DNA of 64,000 nucleotides, from contig CM071573.1 in the NCBI GenBank assembly GCA_036426205.1, positions 39,697,771 to 39,761,770 on the forward strand. Reading direction: 5' to 3'. The stretch comes from Ascaphus truei (taxonomy: Eukaryota > Chordata > Amphibia > Anura > Ascaphidae). The notes below the pieces were generated by a model that made no database searches, was not told the DNA's origin, and saw only the letters and a program-made list of their open reading frames with translations. The translations under genes and the position numbers were made by a program. The stretch's first letter is position 1. Each line of letters begins with the position of its first letter. Below, piece after piece: positions 12,107 to 23,586 of the stretch.

Positions 12107-12109
12107 TTC

Positions 12110-12320
12110 TAATCACACTCTTGTCAGTTGTGTATCCCACAGCAACATCAGGGATACACAACTGTACAATGAGGGCGAACCGCCCACGTGATGTCACAGG
12201 CACACCCCCCCAAGAGCGCAACTAGCTGGCCAGGAATCACCCGGGCATTATGAGCGCATGACATCACAGCGCTCGAGCGCCAGCAAGCGCACTCTCACCC
12301 TGGACGAGGCCTTAAAGTCA
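12110..12320. repeat. GC-rich MITE-like repeat
   Basis: Starts with a small hairpin (TTGTGTATCCC / GGGATACACAA). It continues with GAGGGCGAACC, GTGATGTCAC and alternating AGCGC words, and ends CTGGACGAGGCCTTA. Elements at 18400, 20903 and 50442 share the AAGGCC end and the GAGGGCGAACC word. Confidence 0.5.
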
Positions 12321-12780
12321 CATTATTGTAGCACAATGTTGCATAATCAGCCAATAATGTAATGTGAAGTATATTTTATCCTTCTTTGTATATTGTGGGA
12401 AAGAAATCTAATTAAACCAAACATGATCAACGTAATGGATAAAACATGACACAATTATATATTTTTTATCAGAATAGGTTTTGCTTTCCCTATGTATTTT
12501 TTACTATTATGAAATCTTCCAGTAGCTTTCTTGCCTTGAAGATATATTAATGCTTTATTATGGGGCATATAGTGATATTACACAAAAAGGAGCAATTACA
12601 AGAAAATAAATGACACCCCACCTATTTGTATATATTAAGGTTAGATAATGGATCTCTTTCAAATGGGAAAAGTTCAGAAATGCATAGTTTTAGGTATATG
12701 ACGTAATCCTGCCTATATTTTATAATTAAACCATGGTCTGCATTAAAGAAGTGGTGCAAAATTCAAAATTAATAAACGCA

Positions 12781-13127
12781 TCACCTGTACTACCACTCAA
12801 GTTATATATATCATCAAATGCCCTTGTGGTCTTTTATATGTGGGTAAAACTAGTAGGAGTCTGAAGACCAGATTCATTGAACATAAAAGTAGGATTAATA
12901 ATAAATCAGAGAACACTGTTTTTATTGACCATTGTATAGAGCACAAACACCCAGTTTCTTCCCTCCGTTTAATGGGGATAGAGCACTTAAAAAGAAAATC
13001 CACAGGCATTGATATTAATACACTTTTATTACAGCGTGAATCATACTGGACATACACTTTAGATACAGTACATCCAAAAGGGCTTAATGATTACATATCA
13101 TTCAACTGTTTTCTTAATAGGAGATAA
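12781..13127 (+). pseudogene. PLE GIY-YIG endonuclease fragment
   Basis: The frame reads YIIKCPCGLLYVGKTSRS, then an Arg about eight residues later and EHK. This matches the PLE endonuclease of the intact copy (YLISCECGLRYVGKT). It continues to LQRESYWTYTLDTVHPKGLN, which aligns with the conserved Glu region of the intact copy. The upstream part of the protein is missing, so the fragment is non-functional. Confidence 0.88.
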
Positions 13128-13600
13128 AATGTTTCTTAGGTGGCATTGCTGCTGTTGGTGAAAAGCCTTTAATGTGAGTAAGTAACAGAACAGATTGGCA
13201 GGCACTCCAAAAGTTTTTATTAAATGTTGTTTTTTTGCACTCAATATCACTTTTGCACTTGTTCACACTACATAATGCCACCCCTGATCACATACAATGC
13301 TTTTTCTATGTGTATTAAAGGACAGACATTGCACTGCAAGTTATAGAAGAATGCCCACTATAAACAGAGACTAACATGATAAGGATCGCAGCAAGGATCG
13401 CAGCAAGGTGACCATGACGACGGAGGACACAGAAGAATCTCCCTAACCACGGCGCAGAAAGAGGGAAGACGTGTGACTCACAAGATGAGTGAACACCACC
13501 GACAGGATGACGAGGAGGAGAGAGCCAATCGGAACGTGTTGGCAGACGTCAGACCTGACCGACGGAGAGAGGGAGACGACGCTGGAACGCAAGCACGGAT

Positions 13601-13612
13601 TGCGCATGCGCA
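13601..13612. promoter_or_regulatory. NRF1-type palindrome in PLE remnant
   Basis: TGCGCATGCGCA is a perfect consensus NRF1 site. It sits about 190 bp upstream of the TATA box of the PLE remnant and close to a CRE at 13624-13631. Confidence 0.6.
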
Positions 13613-13623
13613 GAAGAGGACAA

Positions 13624-13631
13624 TGACGTCA
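13624..13631. promoter_or_regulatory. CRE palindrome TGACGTCA in PLE remnant
   Basis: Perfect cAMP-response element 12 bp downstream of the NRF1 palindrome. Together they make the GC-rich part of this element look like an upstream promoter. Confidence 0.55.
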
Positions 13632-13790
13632 CTGGAACGCAAAAACCGGAAGAAGATCAAGGAACCGGAAGAAGACTACCACGAACTGTTTGGGCAATGT
13701 ATGAACTTAGGACTGATCATGGGAGGCGGATTGGGGTCAGCTGGGGGTAATTTTCACTTGTTTTTCACCTGTTTATTGGTAATGTTAGAG

Positions 13791-13803
13791 GATATATATA
13801 TAC
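13791..13803 (+). promoter_or_regulatory. TATA-like box upstream of hammerhead-like motif
   Basis: ATATATATA run with an inverted CCAAT (ATTGG, about 13774) upstream. The hammerhead core begins 44 nt after its first T, so a transcript would start just before the ribozyme. Confidence 0.5.
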
Positions 13804-13833
13804 TGGCTAGATCCTCATTTGTGTATGCCTAGT

Positions 13834-13867
13834 CACTTGATAAAGACCTGAAGGTCGAAACGTTGTG
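13834..13867 (+). ncRNA. Hammerhead-ribozyme-like motif, PLE remnant
   Basis: CAC, TTGATAA, A, GACC-TGAA-GGTC, GAAAC, GTT, GTG. The outer CAC and GTG pair as a 3-bp stem I. GACC and GGTC form stem II with a TGAA loop. GAAAC is the conserved 3' core and GTT the possible cleavage triplet. Core positions 3 and 8 are T and A in place of C and G, a compensated pair. Confidence 0.55.
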
Positions 13868-14160
13868 TGGCACATTAAATTTTCTTTATTCAGAAATCCG
13901 TGGAGTGCTGGATCCCTTCTTTTTCCTAAGTGTACTTTGGATTTCTTGGCAGGTACTTCCTTGAACCAGCAGCACCGGTAAATTGTATGCATCATTTTCT
14001 ATTTGTGGAGTGCAGCCTTTACTCTCTTTACACTGCATTAAAGATGGCAATTTTTTTTTTCAGATTTGAATGCGTGGATAACCCACAAACCAGTGTCAAG
14101 AAGGCCAATCTGACGTTTTCAGGTGAGAGAGAGAAAACCATCCTAATTTTGTTAGCAGTT

Positions 14161-14275
14161 GTCAGGTGTGTGTGGTGTGTGGTGTGTGGTGTGTGGTGTG
14201 TGGTGTGTGGTGTGTGGTGTGTGGTGTGTGGTGTGTGGTGTGTGGTGTGTATATATACACACACACAAGCAATGA
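14161..14275 (+). repeat. Microsatellite/minisatellite (GTGTGGT)n with CA tail
   Basis: About 13 units of GTGTGGT, ending in a TATATA and ACACAC stretch. The open frames over it are artefacts of the repeat. Confidence 0.9.
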
Positions 14276-15195
14276 CTGGAATAATCCTCTTTGGTCTGAC
14301 ACCCTACAACATTTCTAAAGTGCCTTCGACTTGTCAACCCAATAACCCTTTGTGTGCTGTGGGAAACAAGTGGAATAACTTCCTGCAGTTTATAGAGTTG
14401 TATTTATTTTAAAATAAAGTTTTTCAATTCAGTACTGTATGTATCTGGCAGGTGGCATGGTGAATATTTATGTCCCTGTTCTGTTATACCGTTCCCACCT
14501 TTGTGCATATCCGTCATGTAGCACCAAAATGAGTGCTCATACCTGTTCTAGCTCCCTCCATCTGGCTTCCTTTAAAAACAGACCACTTCCACTTCCTGGT
14601 TGACAGTTTAATGTTCCTTGTGGAGCACACCTGAGATACCTGTGAAATACGCTAATAGCTCAATTAGCTACATGTGTGAGCAGTGAGCAGCTCAAAAGTA
14701 GGATGTGATCAGCTGGTTTTAGCTCACACAGCTAGAAAAAAAAGTGGTTGTGGGCTCTAGTCCCATTCCAGTCATTGGTTTGGTACCTTAGGCTTATCAA
14801 CTCTATATAGTTGTCATGGAAATCCTTTTAGGGACTTGATTAAATATACTTTGCATATCATTAGCATATCTCTCAGCCAAGTATCTCAAGTGTGCTACTT
14901 TTTCAGCACTGGCATGTCTCCTTAATTTATTTTGAGGCACGTTTCAGGGCATATATATATATATATATACAACTGGCGACAGCTAATAAAGTTAGAGCTC
15001 ACTCGCGCTCACTCTCGCTCACTCATATCAATTCAGTGACTCAGCTGACTATTGTGCTATTGGACCTTCTCACTTCACCATAAAATCTCTCCTTCTTGTT
15101 GCCCTTTTCTGTGCTCCATTTGTCAATTCCATTTGACCTGAAATGCTTATGTATCTGCAGTTGCTAATCAGTTCCATTCCTGCATTACCATATCC
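14276..15195. other. Intergenic stretch, no gene seen
   Basis: Low-complexity AT run at 14951-14970 and no domain-bearing frame. No repeat could be named. Confidence 0.35.
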
Positions 15196-15199
15196 TGCT

Positions 15200-15380
15200 A
15201 GAGTTCTGCACGATTATTATTATTATTTTGTTTGTAAAGCAACAACATATTCCACAGCGCGGTACAATGGCAGGGGGGGGGGGGTTGGTACAGAGATTTG
15301 ATCATTATATAAACAGAGTTACATACAAATACAAATAAGGACAAACATGCACAAACATACAGAGAGGAAATGACTTGCAA
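15200..15380 (-). repeat. LINE 3' tail fragment (AACATATTCCACAGCG type)
   Basis: ATT-repeat start followed by TTTGTAAAGCAACAACATATTC-type sequence, the usual 3' tail of amphibian L2/CR1-like repeats read on the - strand. A G-run follows at about 15278. Confidence 0.55.
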
Positions 15381-15599
15381 TGGCTAATATTCTTTTAGTT
15401 TAATTATTCATATACTTATGGATTGTAGGTACTTTTGGTAATTTAGCAGCATTTAGTGGAACACAAAGCAAAGTGTTCATACAGTTTAACAGTAATGTTT
15501 CAGAGAAGTGATTATCCTTCTGATCTTTTCATATAGCTGTTTTCACAGTCCCTGATATTCTGCAACATTTAACCTTTTCATTCCACTGATTTGAACTTA

Positions 15600-15975
15600 T
15601 GTGCCCCTAGGCACATCTGTTGTGGCCGCCTCCTTACCTGCCGCCCCCCTCTTACTTCTGAACCGCAGCATCAAATGACACCGTAGACATCCCCAACATG
15701 ACGTCGCATGTTTCCATTGTAATGCAACGTAATTTGACACAGCAACGTCACGTTGCCATGGCAATGAGGCGCCGTGTCATCCGCGACGTCATTTGACGCT
15801 GCGGTTCAGAAGGAGAAACAGGGCAGCAGGTAAGCAACAACTAAATTACTTCCCATCAGGCCCGATAGGCCAGAGAGTGCGGCAAAAGTATATGGGGACG
15901 GACATTTTTGCCACCCCCACATTTTACCGCCCTAGCCCCGGACCTAACAGGAAATCTGTCAGTGTATGTGCCCCT
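15600..15975. repeat. GC-rich dispersed repeat, third copy, with TIR-like ends
   Basis: Ends are TATGTGCCCC-like on both sides in opposite orientation. The interior has CATCAAATGAC, GACGTCATTTGACGCTGCGG and GTTGCCATGGCAAT (X-box-like). It shares its 3' end with the copy at 3366-3625. Confidence 0.55.
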
Positions 15976-16064
15976 TCAACTATAAATGTGTTAAGAATGT
16001 AAAGGCTGTGTAAGTACTTTTGTCTCGCTGGGTGTTTACATTGTCATATCATTACATTTATATG

Positions 16065-16338
16065 GAAGAGACACTGACTTTGGAAACCAAATGAGTTTGA
16101 AGCAGGGGAGACTAGTTCAAATCCCAGTGTCAGCTCCTTGTGACCTTGAAGAAGTCACTTTATCTCCCTGTGCCTCAGGTTAAAAAACAAACTGATTATA
16201 AGCTCAGCTGGGCAGGACGGTGTCTGTGAAAGCATTCCTGTGTATAATGCTGCTTACCACGCACCATGTTGTAATTGAGAAGCACTTTGAGTCCCATCGG
16301 GAGAAAAGCGCTATATGAAATAAAATGTTATTATTAAT
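16065..16338 (+). repeat. tRNA-derived CORE/MIR-like SINE, second copy
   Basis: Has a good B-box-like word (AGTTCAAATCCC, 16114-16125), the CORE segment AGTCACTTTATCTCCCTGTG and the tail GAAAAGCGCTATATGAAATA with ATT repeats. Same family as 8095-8392. Confidence 0.82.
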
Positions 16339-16466
16339 CTGTATTTGTATGCTTTTTTACCCTGTTTTTTGTTACCAATATACAGTATCTTCAATTGCAA
16401 CTGCGTTCTGTTCTCATTTAATTATTTAGCGTGTAAATATTCTCTGTTTTGGATGTATCCGTTATA

Positions 16467-17631
16467 GGGGCCTATGCAGCAATTTGCGATATGTGTGTGT
16501 CGGCAGCGCGCTTAAATCTCCTGTGTTTGCCGGGAATTTGCCGCTAAATGCAGTAAATGGCGATTGTGAGGGAAATTGGTGAGTTGCACATGTTGCGAGT
16601 ACAAGGCGCAGCGCTCCGCGTTCCTGCAGTCAGTGGCGGATTACTGCATGTACCCGTATTTCACTTTAATGTCGCGTCAACCTCTGCACATAAATAAAAA
16701 AAAACTTCTTGCTTATAGCATTCAGTTACTCACGGTAGTGACTGTCTTGCTGTTACTGACATTAGCAAACATTTAACTGCTGTCCCTAATTAGATACTTT
16801 TAGAAACATAGCTGGTGCAGTGCTACATTTGTGTCTTCTGTTCTTTGACACGTGAAGAGGTGATACATGTGTGCATGTGACTTGTGACATTTCATGTACA
16901 TTTGTGTCTGTGTGTTGGACTATGTTGCAAAGCTAACATTTCAGTGAGTTGCTGTGTGTACTGTAGCGCGTGCATGCAGCAAGAGGGGGATGACGTCATG
17001 TATCTGTATTGAAGGAGAATTTGGCGGCAACTTTTGAACATGAAAAAATCACCTCATGATACTTTGACGCATTCTGTTACTCACAGCAGTGTGTTTCTTG
17101 CTGCTAGTGACATTAGCAAGGCTTTCACAGCGCTGTCCCTCAATAGATAGTTTTAGGAACATACCTGCTTCTTGTCATTCACAAGACAGACACCTTTGCC
17201 TAACATTAATAATGTATTTTATTATAAACAACACATGTAACAGGTTCTGAATGACATGTAATACAATTGAAGCTGCGCTGGCAGCAGCAACAGTACAATG
17301 ACACAACAATGTCACTAGCAGCTGAAATTTTCGGCTCTCGCCTGCTTGTTGGTGCCTTCTTGTATTGGCGCAGCTTTTTGGCGCTTTTCTCGCAAGGAGA
17401 TTCTCCCGCGCACCCCCGAGATCTTACTCGGCATCTACTGAATTCTGAGTGCTGCTTAATATGGCGAAATAGCCATTCTCGCCACCCCGCCGGCGCTTGA
17501 TTTCCGGCAACAATTGCATATGCCGTTTTTCAGGTAACTCGCACACATACCGCCATCAACTGCATACTACATGCCAATCTCGCAATAAAACAGCCAAATT
17601 CAGCCTTCTCGCAAGTTACTGCATTGGCCCC
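16467..17631. mobile_element. Non-autonomous DNA transposon with GGGGCC-ATGCAG terminal inverted repeats
   Basis: Left end GGGGCCTATGCAGCAATTTG and right end, read on the - strand, GGGGCCAATGCAGTAACTTG: about 25 bp of inverted repeat. No transposase frame is present. Inside, about 95 bp (16712-16808) recurs imperfectly at 17076-17170. The superfamily is uncertain because no target duplication is clear. Confidence 0.7.
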
Positions 17632-17639
17632 AATGTTGT

Positions 17640-18395
17640 GTTTGTACATACCGAATTGTAAGGCACTATATAATTATCAGCTGCTGTTATTGTAACACCT
17701 GAAAACTCCATCTTGCAGAAACCCAAAAAGATTTATTCCCTAATGTGTGATCTCCATTAGTGTTTATTATTTGTCATTCATTTGATGTGAGATATGTCGC
17801 ATTCAAATGAGAAACACTAAGGCGAGACCGATGTAAAGTGGTTAAATAATGCTCATGTATATATGTATATTATAGCCAAGATTCTATGTGCTCAATGTAC
17901 ATTGAAATCTTGTTATACATTTAGTGTTTTGGCTTTCAATAGTTAAAAACTAGTATCCCTTTATGTGTATATCTACAATGGGCACTATATAGATTTGCAT
18001 ACACTGTGCAGTTGATACAGATATTTTTTTTTTATAACTTTGTATAATACTGTCTATTAGAAATGACCTGTATACAATTCCTGATAATGATATATATTTA
18101 GCATACCTGGTGAATTGTCCTTCTCTGTAGTTTTAGACTTGCTCAGGTATATGAAGGTCTACCTGGCTACTAAGTGCAGCGGGCAGGAAAGATTTTAAAG
18201 CAAAATGACACCCGTGAGTTTGAAATAAAAAAAATTAAGTTCTTTATTATTGGACAAACTTCAACTGAAAGAGAAGCAATGATTCTTTACTAAAAGACAA
18301 AGATTTTTTTATTCTCTCTCGTAAACTATATACATAGTTATAGATATATAACATATATAGACCGTTATAGTTATAGATATATACATATATAGACC
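17640..18395. other. Intergenic AT-rich stretch
   Basis: Low-complexity and short AT repeats (a TATAGATATA-type duplication near 18330-18395). No gene or named repeat supported. Confidence 0.35.
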
Positions 18396-18399
18396 GACA

Positions 18400-18610
18400 G
18401 GGGGGGGGGACAGCACGAGAGCTCTCCGCTCAAACCACGCCCCCCCGCTCAAACCACGCCCCCCCCGCTCAAACCATGCTCCCCCGCCCCCAGCTCCCGC
18501 TCCCTACAGACCTCAGGGAGCGGTCTGTTGCCTCTCCACGAGCCGCCTGTCTGCAGTGCGGGCACGTGGTCTCAGGCAGCGGGGCCTTAGCCTTTAGCTG
18601 CATTACGAGG
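18400..18610. repeat. GC-rich MITE-like repeat with internal triplication
   Basis: Three tandem copies of GCTCAAACCACGCCCCCC-like sequence (18429-18487). The right end, GGCAGCGGGGCCTTAGCC, is shared with the element ending at 22102. Confidence 0.5.
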
Positions 18611-19054
18611 CCCAACTTTATCTGCTTCCTTCACTGGATCCCCTTCACTTGATCAGATCTCCTTACTCCCTTGTTGCATATGTAATTAGCTCGCCTTCCC
18701 TCAGCTCCCACAGTATTGGGAAAGAAAATGTCTACACTTAATGAGTTAATCCCTTGTTAACCTCAATCATCTTAACAATAATCAATACAATACCGTATAT
18801 CCATACTCACAACTTGATATGATAACAATCTTATAAACCTTGATATAACGCAGCACACAGCGTACCATATCTCAGTTTCATAGAGTGCAGCATAAACAAT
18901 TATCTTGCAAAGGTGACGGAAACATTGATCATTGTGATAAAAACCCTTTATAGAAACCCCCAAGTGTGCTGATCTTCCTTCTGCATTGCTGTACACACTT
19001 TCACATCCGTTACACCTTTGCTTTAACCACATTAAGAAGTGCCTTACCTCACAG

Positions 19055-19137
<83 letters not shown>
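19055..19137 (+). repeat. Microsatellite (ATCT)n
   Basis: About 20 uninterrupted tetranucleotide units. Confidence 0.98.
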
Positions 19138-19139
19138 AC

Positions 19140-19584
19140 AGATATGATGTATTTATCTGTCAAAGCAGGTCCCCATGTACTGTACCTAGCATAGAACCTG
19201 CAGTTTTGCATGTTTATCACTAGAGGGCAAACAAGGATCACACAAATGGCAGTGACTTGCCTGGGAGTGCTTTCAACCACACATTAAATAAGTTATGATG
19301 TGTAAAAACAAAAGTGACAAAAACTCTCCCCGGCAAATAAAAATATCACTTGCAAGCGCATTCACACCTCAGAGTGCGAAAAATGATTTGGATTGTGTAA
19401 AACTGTTCTTTGACCCAGATGTTTAACCTAAGTTAATGCCTCTTTAAGTGCTAACGGGAATCTTCAGAACTCAGTAACACAGTATTAAGTGCTGTTTTCC
19501 GCACCAGATCCTGGGTTTAATCACCAATCAGAAAATCTTGCTATAAATAGGATTTTGTTTTCATTCATATCATATTTTGATTAT
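19140..19584. other. Intergenic stretch, no gene seen
   Basis: Nothing recognisable in either strand. Confidence 0.35.
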
Positions 19585-20080
19585 TCTTTTTGTAGTTTTA
19601 AAGCAGCAAAATGGGAAATCATATGTTTTTTTTTAAATCAGTTGTGTAGTATTACAGTATTAGTATTAGTATCAGTTGTGTAGTATTACAGTATTAACAA
19701 CTGTTTTGTTGTTTTTTTAATTCTACTCAACGCCATTTTAATGAGTTTTAAAACATCCTTTGATTTCTATAGCAAGTTTTAGCCCACCTCCCCAGCAGTG
19801 CCAGATCTTTGCATCACTTTCCTGTTTGCAATAATTTGTTGCCAATGTTCCCAGCAGTTTGAGCTGCAAACGGTAACATTAGATAATGTTACCTTAGTAA
19901 TATAAGGATACATTATAGCTGCTGAGTTACACAGACAGAAGCAGCCACTAGGCACACAACCAGGATTTTGACAGATTTATAAAAGCAGCACCAAACGCTT
20001 GCCAGCTTAGGTAAGAATGTAGAATTATACATTGCCACATGCTTTACATGTACAAATAATTAAAAATGAAAACAAAAATG
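19585..20080 (+). repeat. Dispersed repeat family F1, copy 1
   Basis: Four copies of one ~450-bp family occur here (19585 +, 48092 -, 52400 -, 59400 +). They share TTAATGAGTTTTAA, GATAATGTTACCTTAGTAAT, TAGCTGCTGAGTTACAC and CACTTTCCTGTTTG. There is no coding capacity and the class is unknown. Confidence 0.7.
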
Positions 20081-20089
20081 GAAAGTAGA

Positions 20090-20880
20090 ATTGCTGCTTT
20101 AACCCTTCTGCTGCCAGAAAACCCTGCAATGCGTTACCACCTGTCTCTGCTAGCAAAGGGGTTAATACATTGTGATACAATATTGTAAAGTCATGAATCT
20201 CGAGACAAGCAGAAGTAATGTGCGAAGCAAAATAATGTACATGACGTATCTGGCCCATTTTTGAAAAGTACCCTAACACATTATATGATTATGTATTTTC
20301 ACCAAAAATAAACACAGATACAAATTTGCAGTTTTTATATAATCTATTTTGAGGGAAAATAACATATTATAAAAATACAGAGTTTTTAAAGTACAGTTTG
20401 TGATAATTGTAAATGAAAAGGATTAAACTCAAAGTTCCTCTCTCCCCCTCTCATTTCAGGGTCTAGCGCCATATTTAGGTAAGATGGGCGTAAAGCGAGG
20501 CAATGCTAATTTAACATGCCGGTAAGACTATGCTAATGAGATTACTAACAGCTGTTGTTTTTGCATATAATTAGCTTTGTGGGTTGCATTAACCTCAGGG
20601 AACAGAAGGTCCATTACTGATTCTGATAACATGATGTTATGAGCCCCGACATAACGGAGCATTGAGCATCTGTGCCTAAATATTCATCTGTGATGACCAG
20701 TGACAGCCAAGTAAAAATAACATTGTTATGTACTAATCACACATGGTTTGAGTTTTACAGTATAACCGTGTCTATAATGTGTTTGTCTTAGACACAATAA
20801 CATGTATAACAGTGTCTACATACATCTCGTTTCTACTAGCCACATTAACGGCCGCAGACCTGAAATATATATATATGTAA
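20090..20880. other. Intergenic stretch, no gene seen
   Basis: AT-rich. No convincing frame or repeat. Confidence 0.35.
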
Positions 20881-21419
20881 AGAAGCGCCAGCTCCATAGC
20901 ATAAGGCCTGGGTCCCGCTGCTTCTGACGGCCCGTGCGGCCGCGCGCGCTACGCACCATCTGATGTTATGCTCCCGAGCAGGTCCCGGTCCCCCCTCGCT
21001 GCACGGCTCACTACACGCTGTGACGCGTCAGCCGCCAGGGGATTCAAGAGAATTGTAATCCCAAGCGGCGACGCGTCACGTGGTGTGGCTGTGAGCCAAT
21101 GAGGAGGCGAGGCTTCGGGGAGCGGGGAGGAGAGTGTGGGGGGAAAGCAGCGATTTTAAATAAACTCTGCAGCACCAAGGAAGTCCCCCCTGCTCCCTCC
21201 CACAGACCCTCTCCTCTTCGCGGGGGGGGGGGGGGGTTGTGTGTGTGTGTGCCGTTGTACGCGCTGCTCATGTACTGCGGGACAATGTCAATATTGGGTT
21301 GAAGGCCCCCCTAGCAGTGATGGGGTTAATTCGCCTGCCGAGCTGTGTGTCAGCGATCCCCCTGCCGATTCCCCCCCTGCTCCGATCTCCCGGGCTCCGA
21401 TTCACCCCCCCCCCAACCC

Positions 21420-21815
21420 TCCCCCCCGTCTGTATGTGTGTGCCTGAGTGCCTGTCTGTGTGTGTGCCTGTCTTTGTGTATGCCTGTCTGTGTGTGTGCC
21501 TGTCTGTGTGTGTGTGTGTGCCTGAGTGCCTGTCTGTGTGTGTGCCTGTCTGTGTGTGTGCCTGTCTGTGTGTGTGTGTGCCTGTGTGCCTGTCTGTGTG
21601 TGTGCCTGTCTGTGTGTGTGTGTGCCTGAGTGCCTGTCTGTGTGTGTGTGTGCCTGTCTGTGTGTGTGTGTGCCTGAGTGCCTGTCTGTGTGTGTGTGTG
21701 CCTGAGTGCCTGTCTGTGTGTGTGCCTGTCTGTGTGTGTGTGACTGAGTGCGTGAGTGCCTGTCTGTGTGTGTGCCTGAGTGCGTGAGTGTCTGTGTGTG
21801 TGAGTGGCTGACGAG
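21420..21815 (+). repeat. Minisatellite of GTGTGTGCCTGTCT-type units
   Basis: About 400 bp of GTGTGTG, CCTGTCTGTG and CCTGAGTG blocks. Cys/Val/Leu-rich open frames here are translations of the repeat, not genes. Confidence 0.92.
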
Positions 21816-21935
21816 TTGAGCGGCTGAGGGGCTCAGCGGTTGAGGGGCTGAACAGTTGAGGAGTTGAGGGGCTGAGGAGTTGAGGGGCTGAACAGTTGAG
21901 GTGCTGAGGAGTTGAGGGGCTGAACGGCTGGGGGG
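21816..21935 (+). repeat. Minisatellite of TTGAGGGGCTGAACAG-type units
   Basis: About five imperfect units built from GAGGGGCTGA and GTTGAGGAG. Confidence 0.85.
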
Positions 21936-22507
21936 CGGTCCCGCCCCCTCACGTCATGGCCGTGCCCCCCCCACCCATTTTGGCCACGCCCCCCGCGCCG
22001 GAAAAAGTTTCCTGCAGACCGCAGATCGCGGTGCAGTGAGTTGCAAGCGCCGCCGGCAAGCAAGACAGCCGTGCGGACGCGTGCAACGGGGCCTTAGCCT
22101 TATACTGAATAGAAGATTTATTATTAAAACAGAGAGTAGTCACAAGGACCTGCACGCACATAGTAGGTCAAAACACAGTCATTTGAGACAATCTGTGTGT
22201 TTGACATCAAACAGCAGGAGGACACATCTAGTGTAGATACATAGGAGATAGATGCTGGGTTGCTTGGGTTAGCATGAAGTACTCATCTGTTAGATTAAAG
22301 GTCTCAGCAGGGCTCCTGATAGGCTTCAATATCTCTGGTGAACAGGACAGTTCCACGGGGCTCTCATACCTCCCTGGTATCACCGATGGTAATCAATGAT
22401 GATCCTGCTCAACCGGCGTTGGAACACAGATGGAACAGGGCAGCTGCTCGACACTTCCCTGCACTTCCCGGCTAATCGTCTCTGTCTCCTCGCTGTGCGT
22501 CTCCACG

Positions 22508-22563
22508 TAATTGCGTCACGATGTCCCAACGCGTTTCGTCATGCTTGGTGACTTTCTCAAGTG
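22508..22563 (-). ncRNA. Hammerhead-ribozyme-like motif, - strand PLE remnant
   Basis: On the - strand: TTGAGAA (22560-22554), stem II GTCA and TGAC with a 7-nt loop, GAAAC (22537-22533), then GCGTT. ACGCGT around the cleavage site is palindromic. Stem I is not convincing, so this copy is probably decayed. Core positions 3 and 8 are again T and A. Confidence 0.45.
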
Positions 22564-22589
22564 CTGATGGGCTTAAGAGTTGTAAGAGG

Positions 22590-22597
22590 TTTATATA
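22590..22597 (-). promoter_or_regulatory. TATA box upstream of hammerhead-like motif (- strand)
   Basis: TATATAAA on the - strand, identical to the TATA word in the intact PLE. It lies 37 nt before the hammerhead-like core. Confidence 0.5.
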
Positions 22598-23094
22598 GTC
22601 CATATACTGATTGTTCAAATGATTAAACCTGTGATGAACAGCTGTAACCCTTCAATATCATGTGTAAAAAAGTACATCTGCAATAACAAGTTTAAACACA
22701 TTAAAATTGTAACATAACAGATATAAACTCCGCAAAAATTGCCCGCTGATAGACAGCTTTTTTGAAATAGCTCAAATTTGCCATAAGTGTATGCTTAAAT
22801 ATAAGAAGTACAGTATAAAATACAACATAATACTATCAAACCAAAAGATAGTACCAGCACTCTCTGTCTCACAGCTATAGATATAGGCGAATACCAGTGT
22901 AGGGAATATGAATAATTTAATGACACTAATAATAAACTGAAAATATAGCAACAATAGCAAATAGCGTAAAGCCAATGCAAGTAATAAATATCACCATAGA
23001 GAAAATTAAAAATAAGGGGGTAGAGGGGAAGAAGAAAGGGGAAAAAAACATGAAGAAAAGGAAACCAAAAATGAAAAAGGAAAGCAAACTAGGG

Positions 23095-23131
23095 GGGCGA
23101 CGTTTCGAGGGGTGACCTCTTCATCTGGCCC
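23095..23131 (-). ncRNA. Hammerhead-like motif in left arm of foldback A
   Basis: On the - strand: GGGC, CAGATGA, stem II with GAGG and CCTC, GAAAC, GTC, GCCC. GGGC and GCCC form a 4-bp stem I. The core differs from CTGANGA only at position 4 (T to A), a change expected to impair cleavage. Confidence 0.5.
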
Positions 23132-23586
23132 ATTCCCCCTGTCCCAAAGGGTCCCAAGGTACTCTCCTAAGCCTTCCCTCCCCACTGTCAAATAATCCCA
23201 CACTCAGCTAATGAATAAATCTAAAGTCTAAAGAGGCAAATCACATAAGCAGATATCAAATACAAACAATAAATGTAATACACGAATATTGTAAAAGACC
23301 CAGAACATATGCAGATATCAGATGTCAATCAGTGAACCCTCGGGCACCAGGAGCTGTTGATAGAGGGTTTGCTTATACTTGTTCACTGATTGACATCTGA
23401 TACTGCAATGTTTCTGTGTCTTTACATATTCTTGTATTTACATTTATTGTTTGATATTTGATATCTGCTTTTGTGATTTGCCCTCTTTAGACTTTAGATT
23501 TATATCATTAGCTGAGTGTGGGATTATTTGACAGTGGGGAGGGAAGGCTTGGAAGTACCTCTGGGACCCTTTGGACCAGGGGGAAT

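Larger units (their letters stand above)
12720..13930 (+). mobile_element. Penelope-like element remnant: endonuclease end plus promoter/ribozyme region
   Basis: A GIY-YIG endonuclease end (about 12781-13127, stop at 13125) is followed by a 3' region. That region contains an NRF1-type palindrome, a CRE, an inverted CCAAT, a TATA box and a hammerhead-like hairpin. The order and spacing match the young PLE at 40801-46315. Reverse transcriptase is absent. Confidence 0.8.
20903..22102. mobile_element. GC-rich AAGGCC-end element carrying expanded minisatellites
   Basis: Left end TAAGGCCTGGGTCCCGCTGC and right end, read on the - strand, AAGGCTAAGGCCCCGTTGC, form imperfect inverted termini. Between them are GC-rich arms, a G16 run (21221), a GTGTGCCTGTCT minisatellite and a GAGGGGCTGAACAGTT minisatellite. 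Shorter relatives are at 12110, 18400 and 50442. Confidence 0.5.

Noticed and set aside
21239..21787. 182-codon Cys/Val-rich frame
   Set aside because: It is a translation of a GTGTGCCTGTCT minisatellite.
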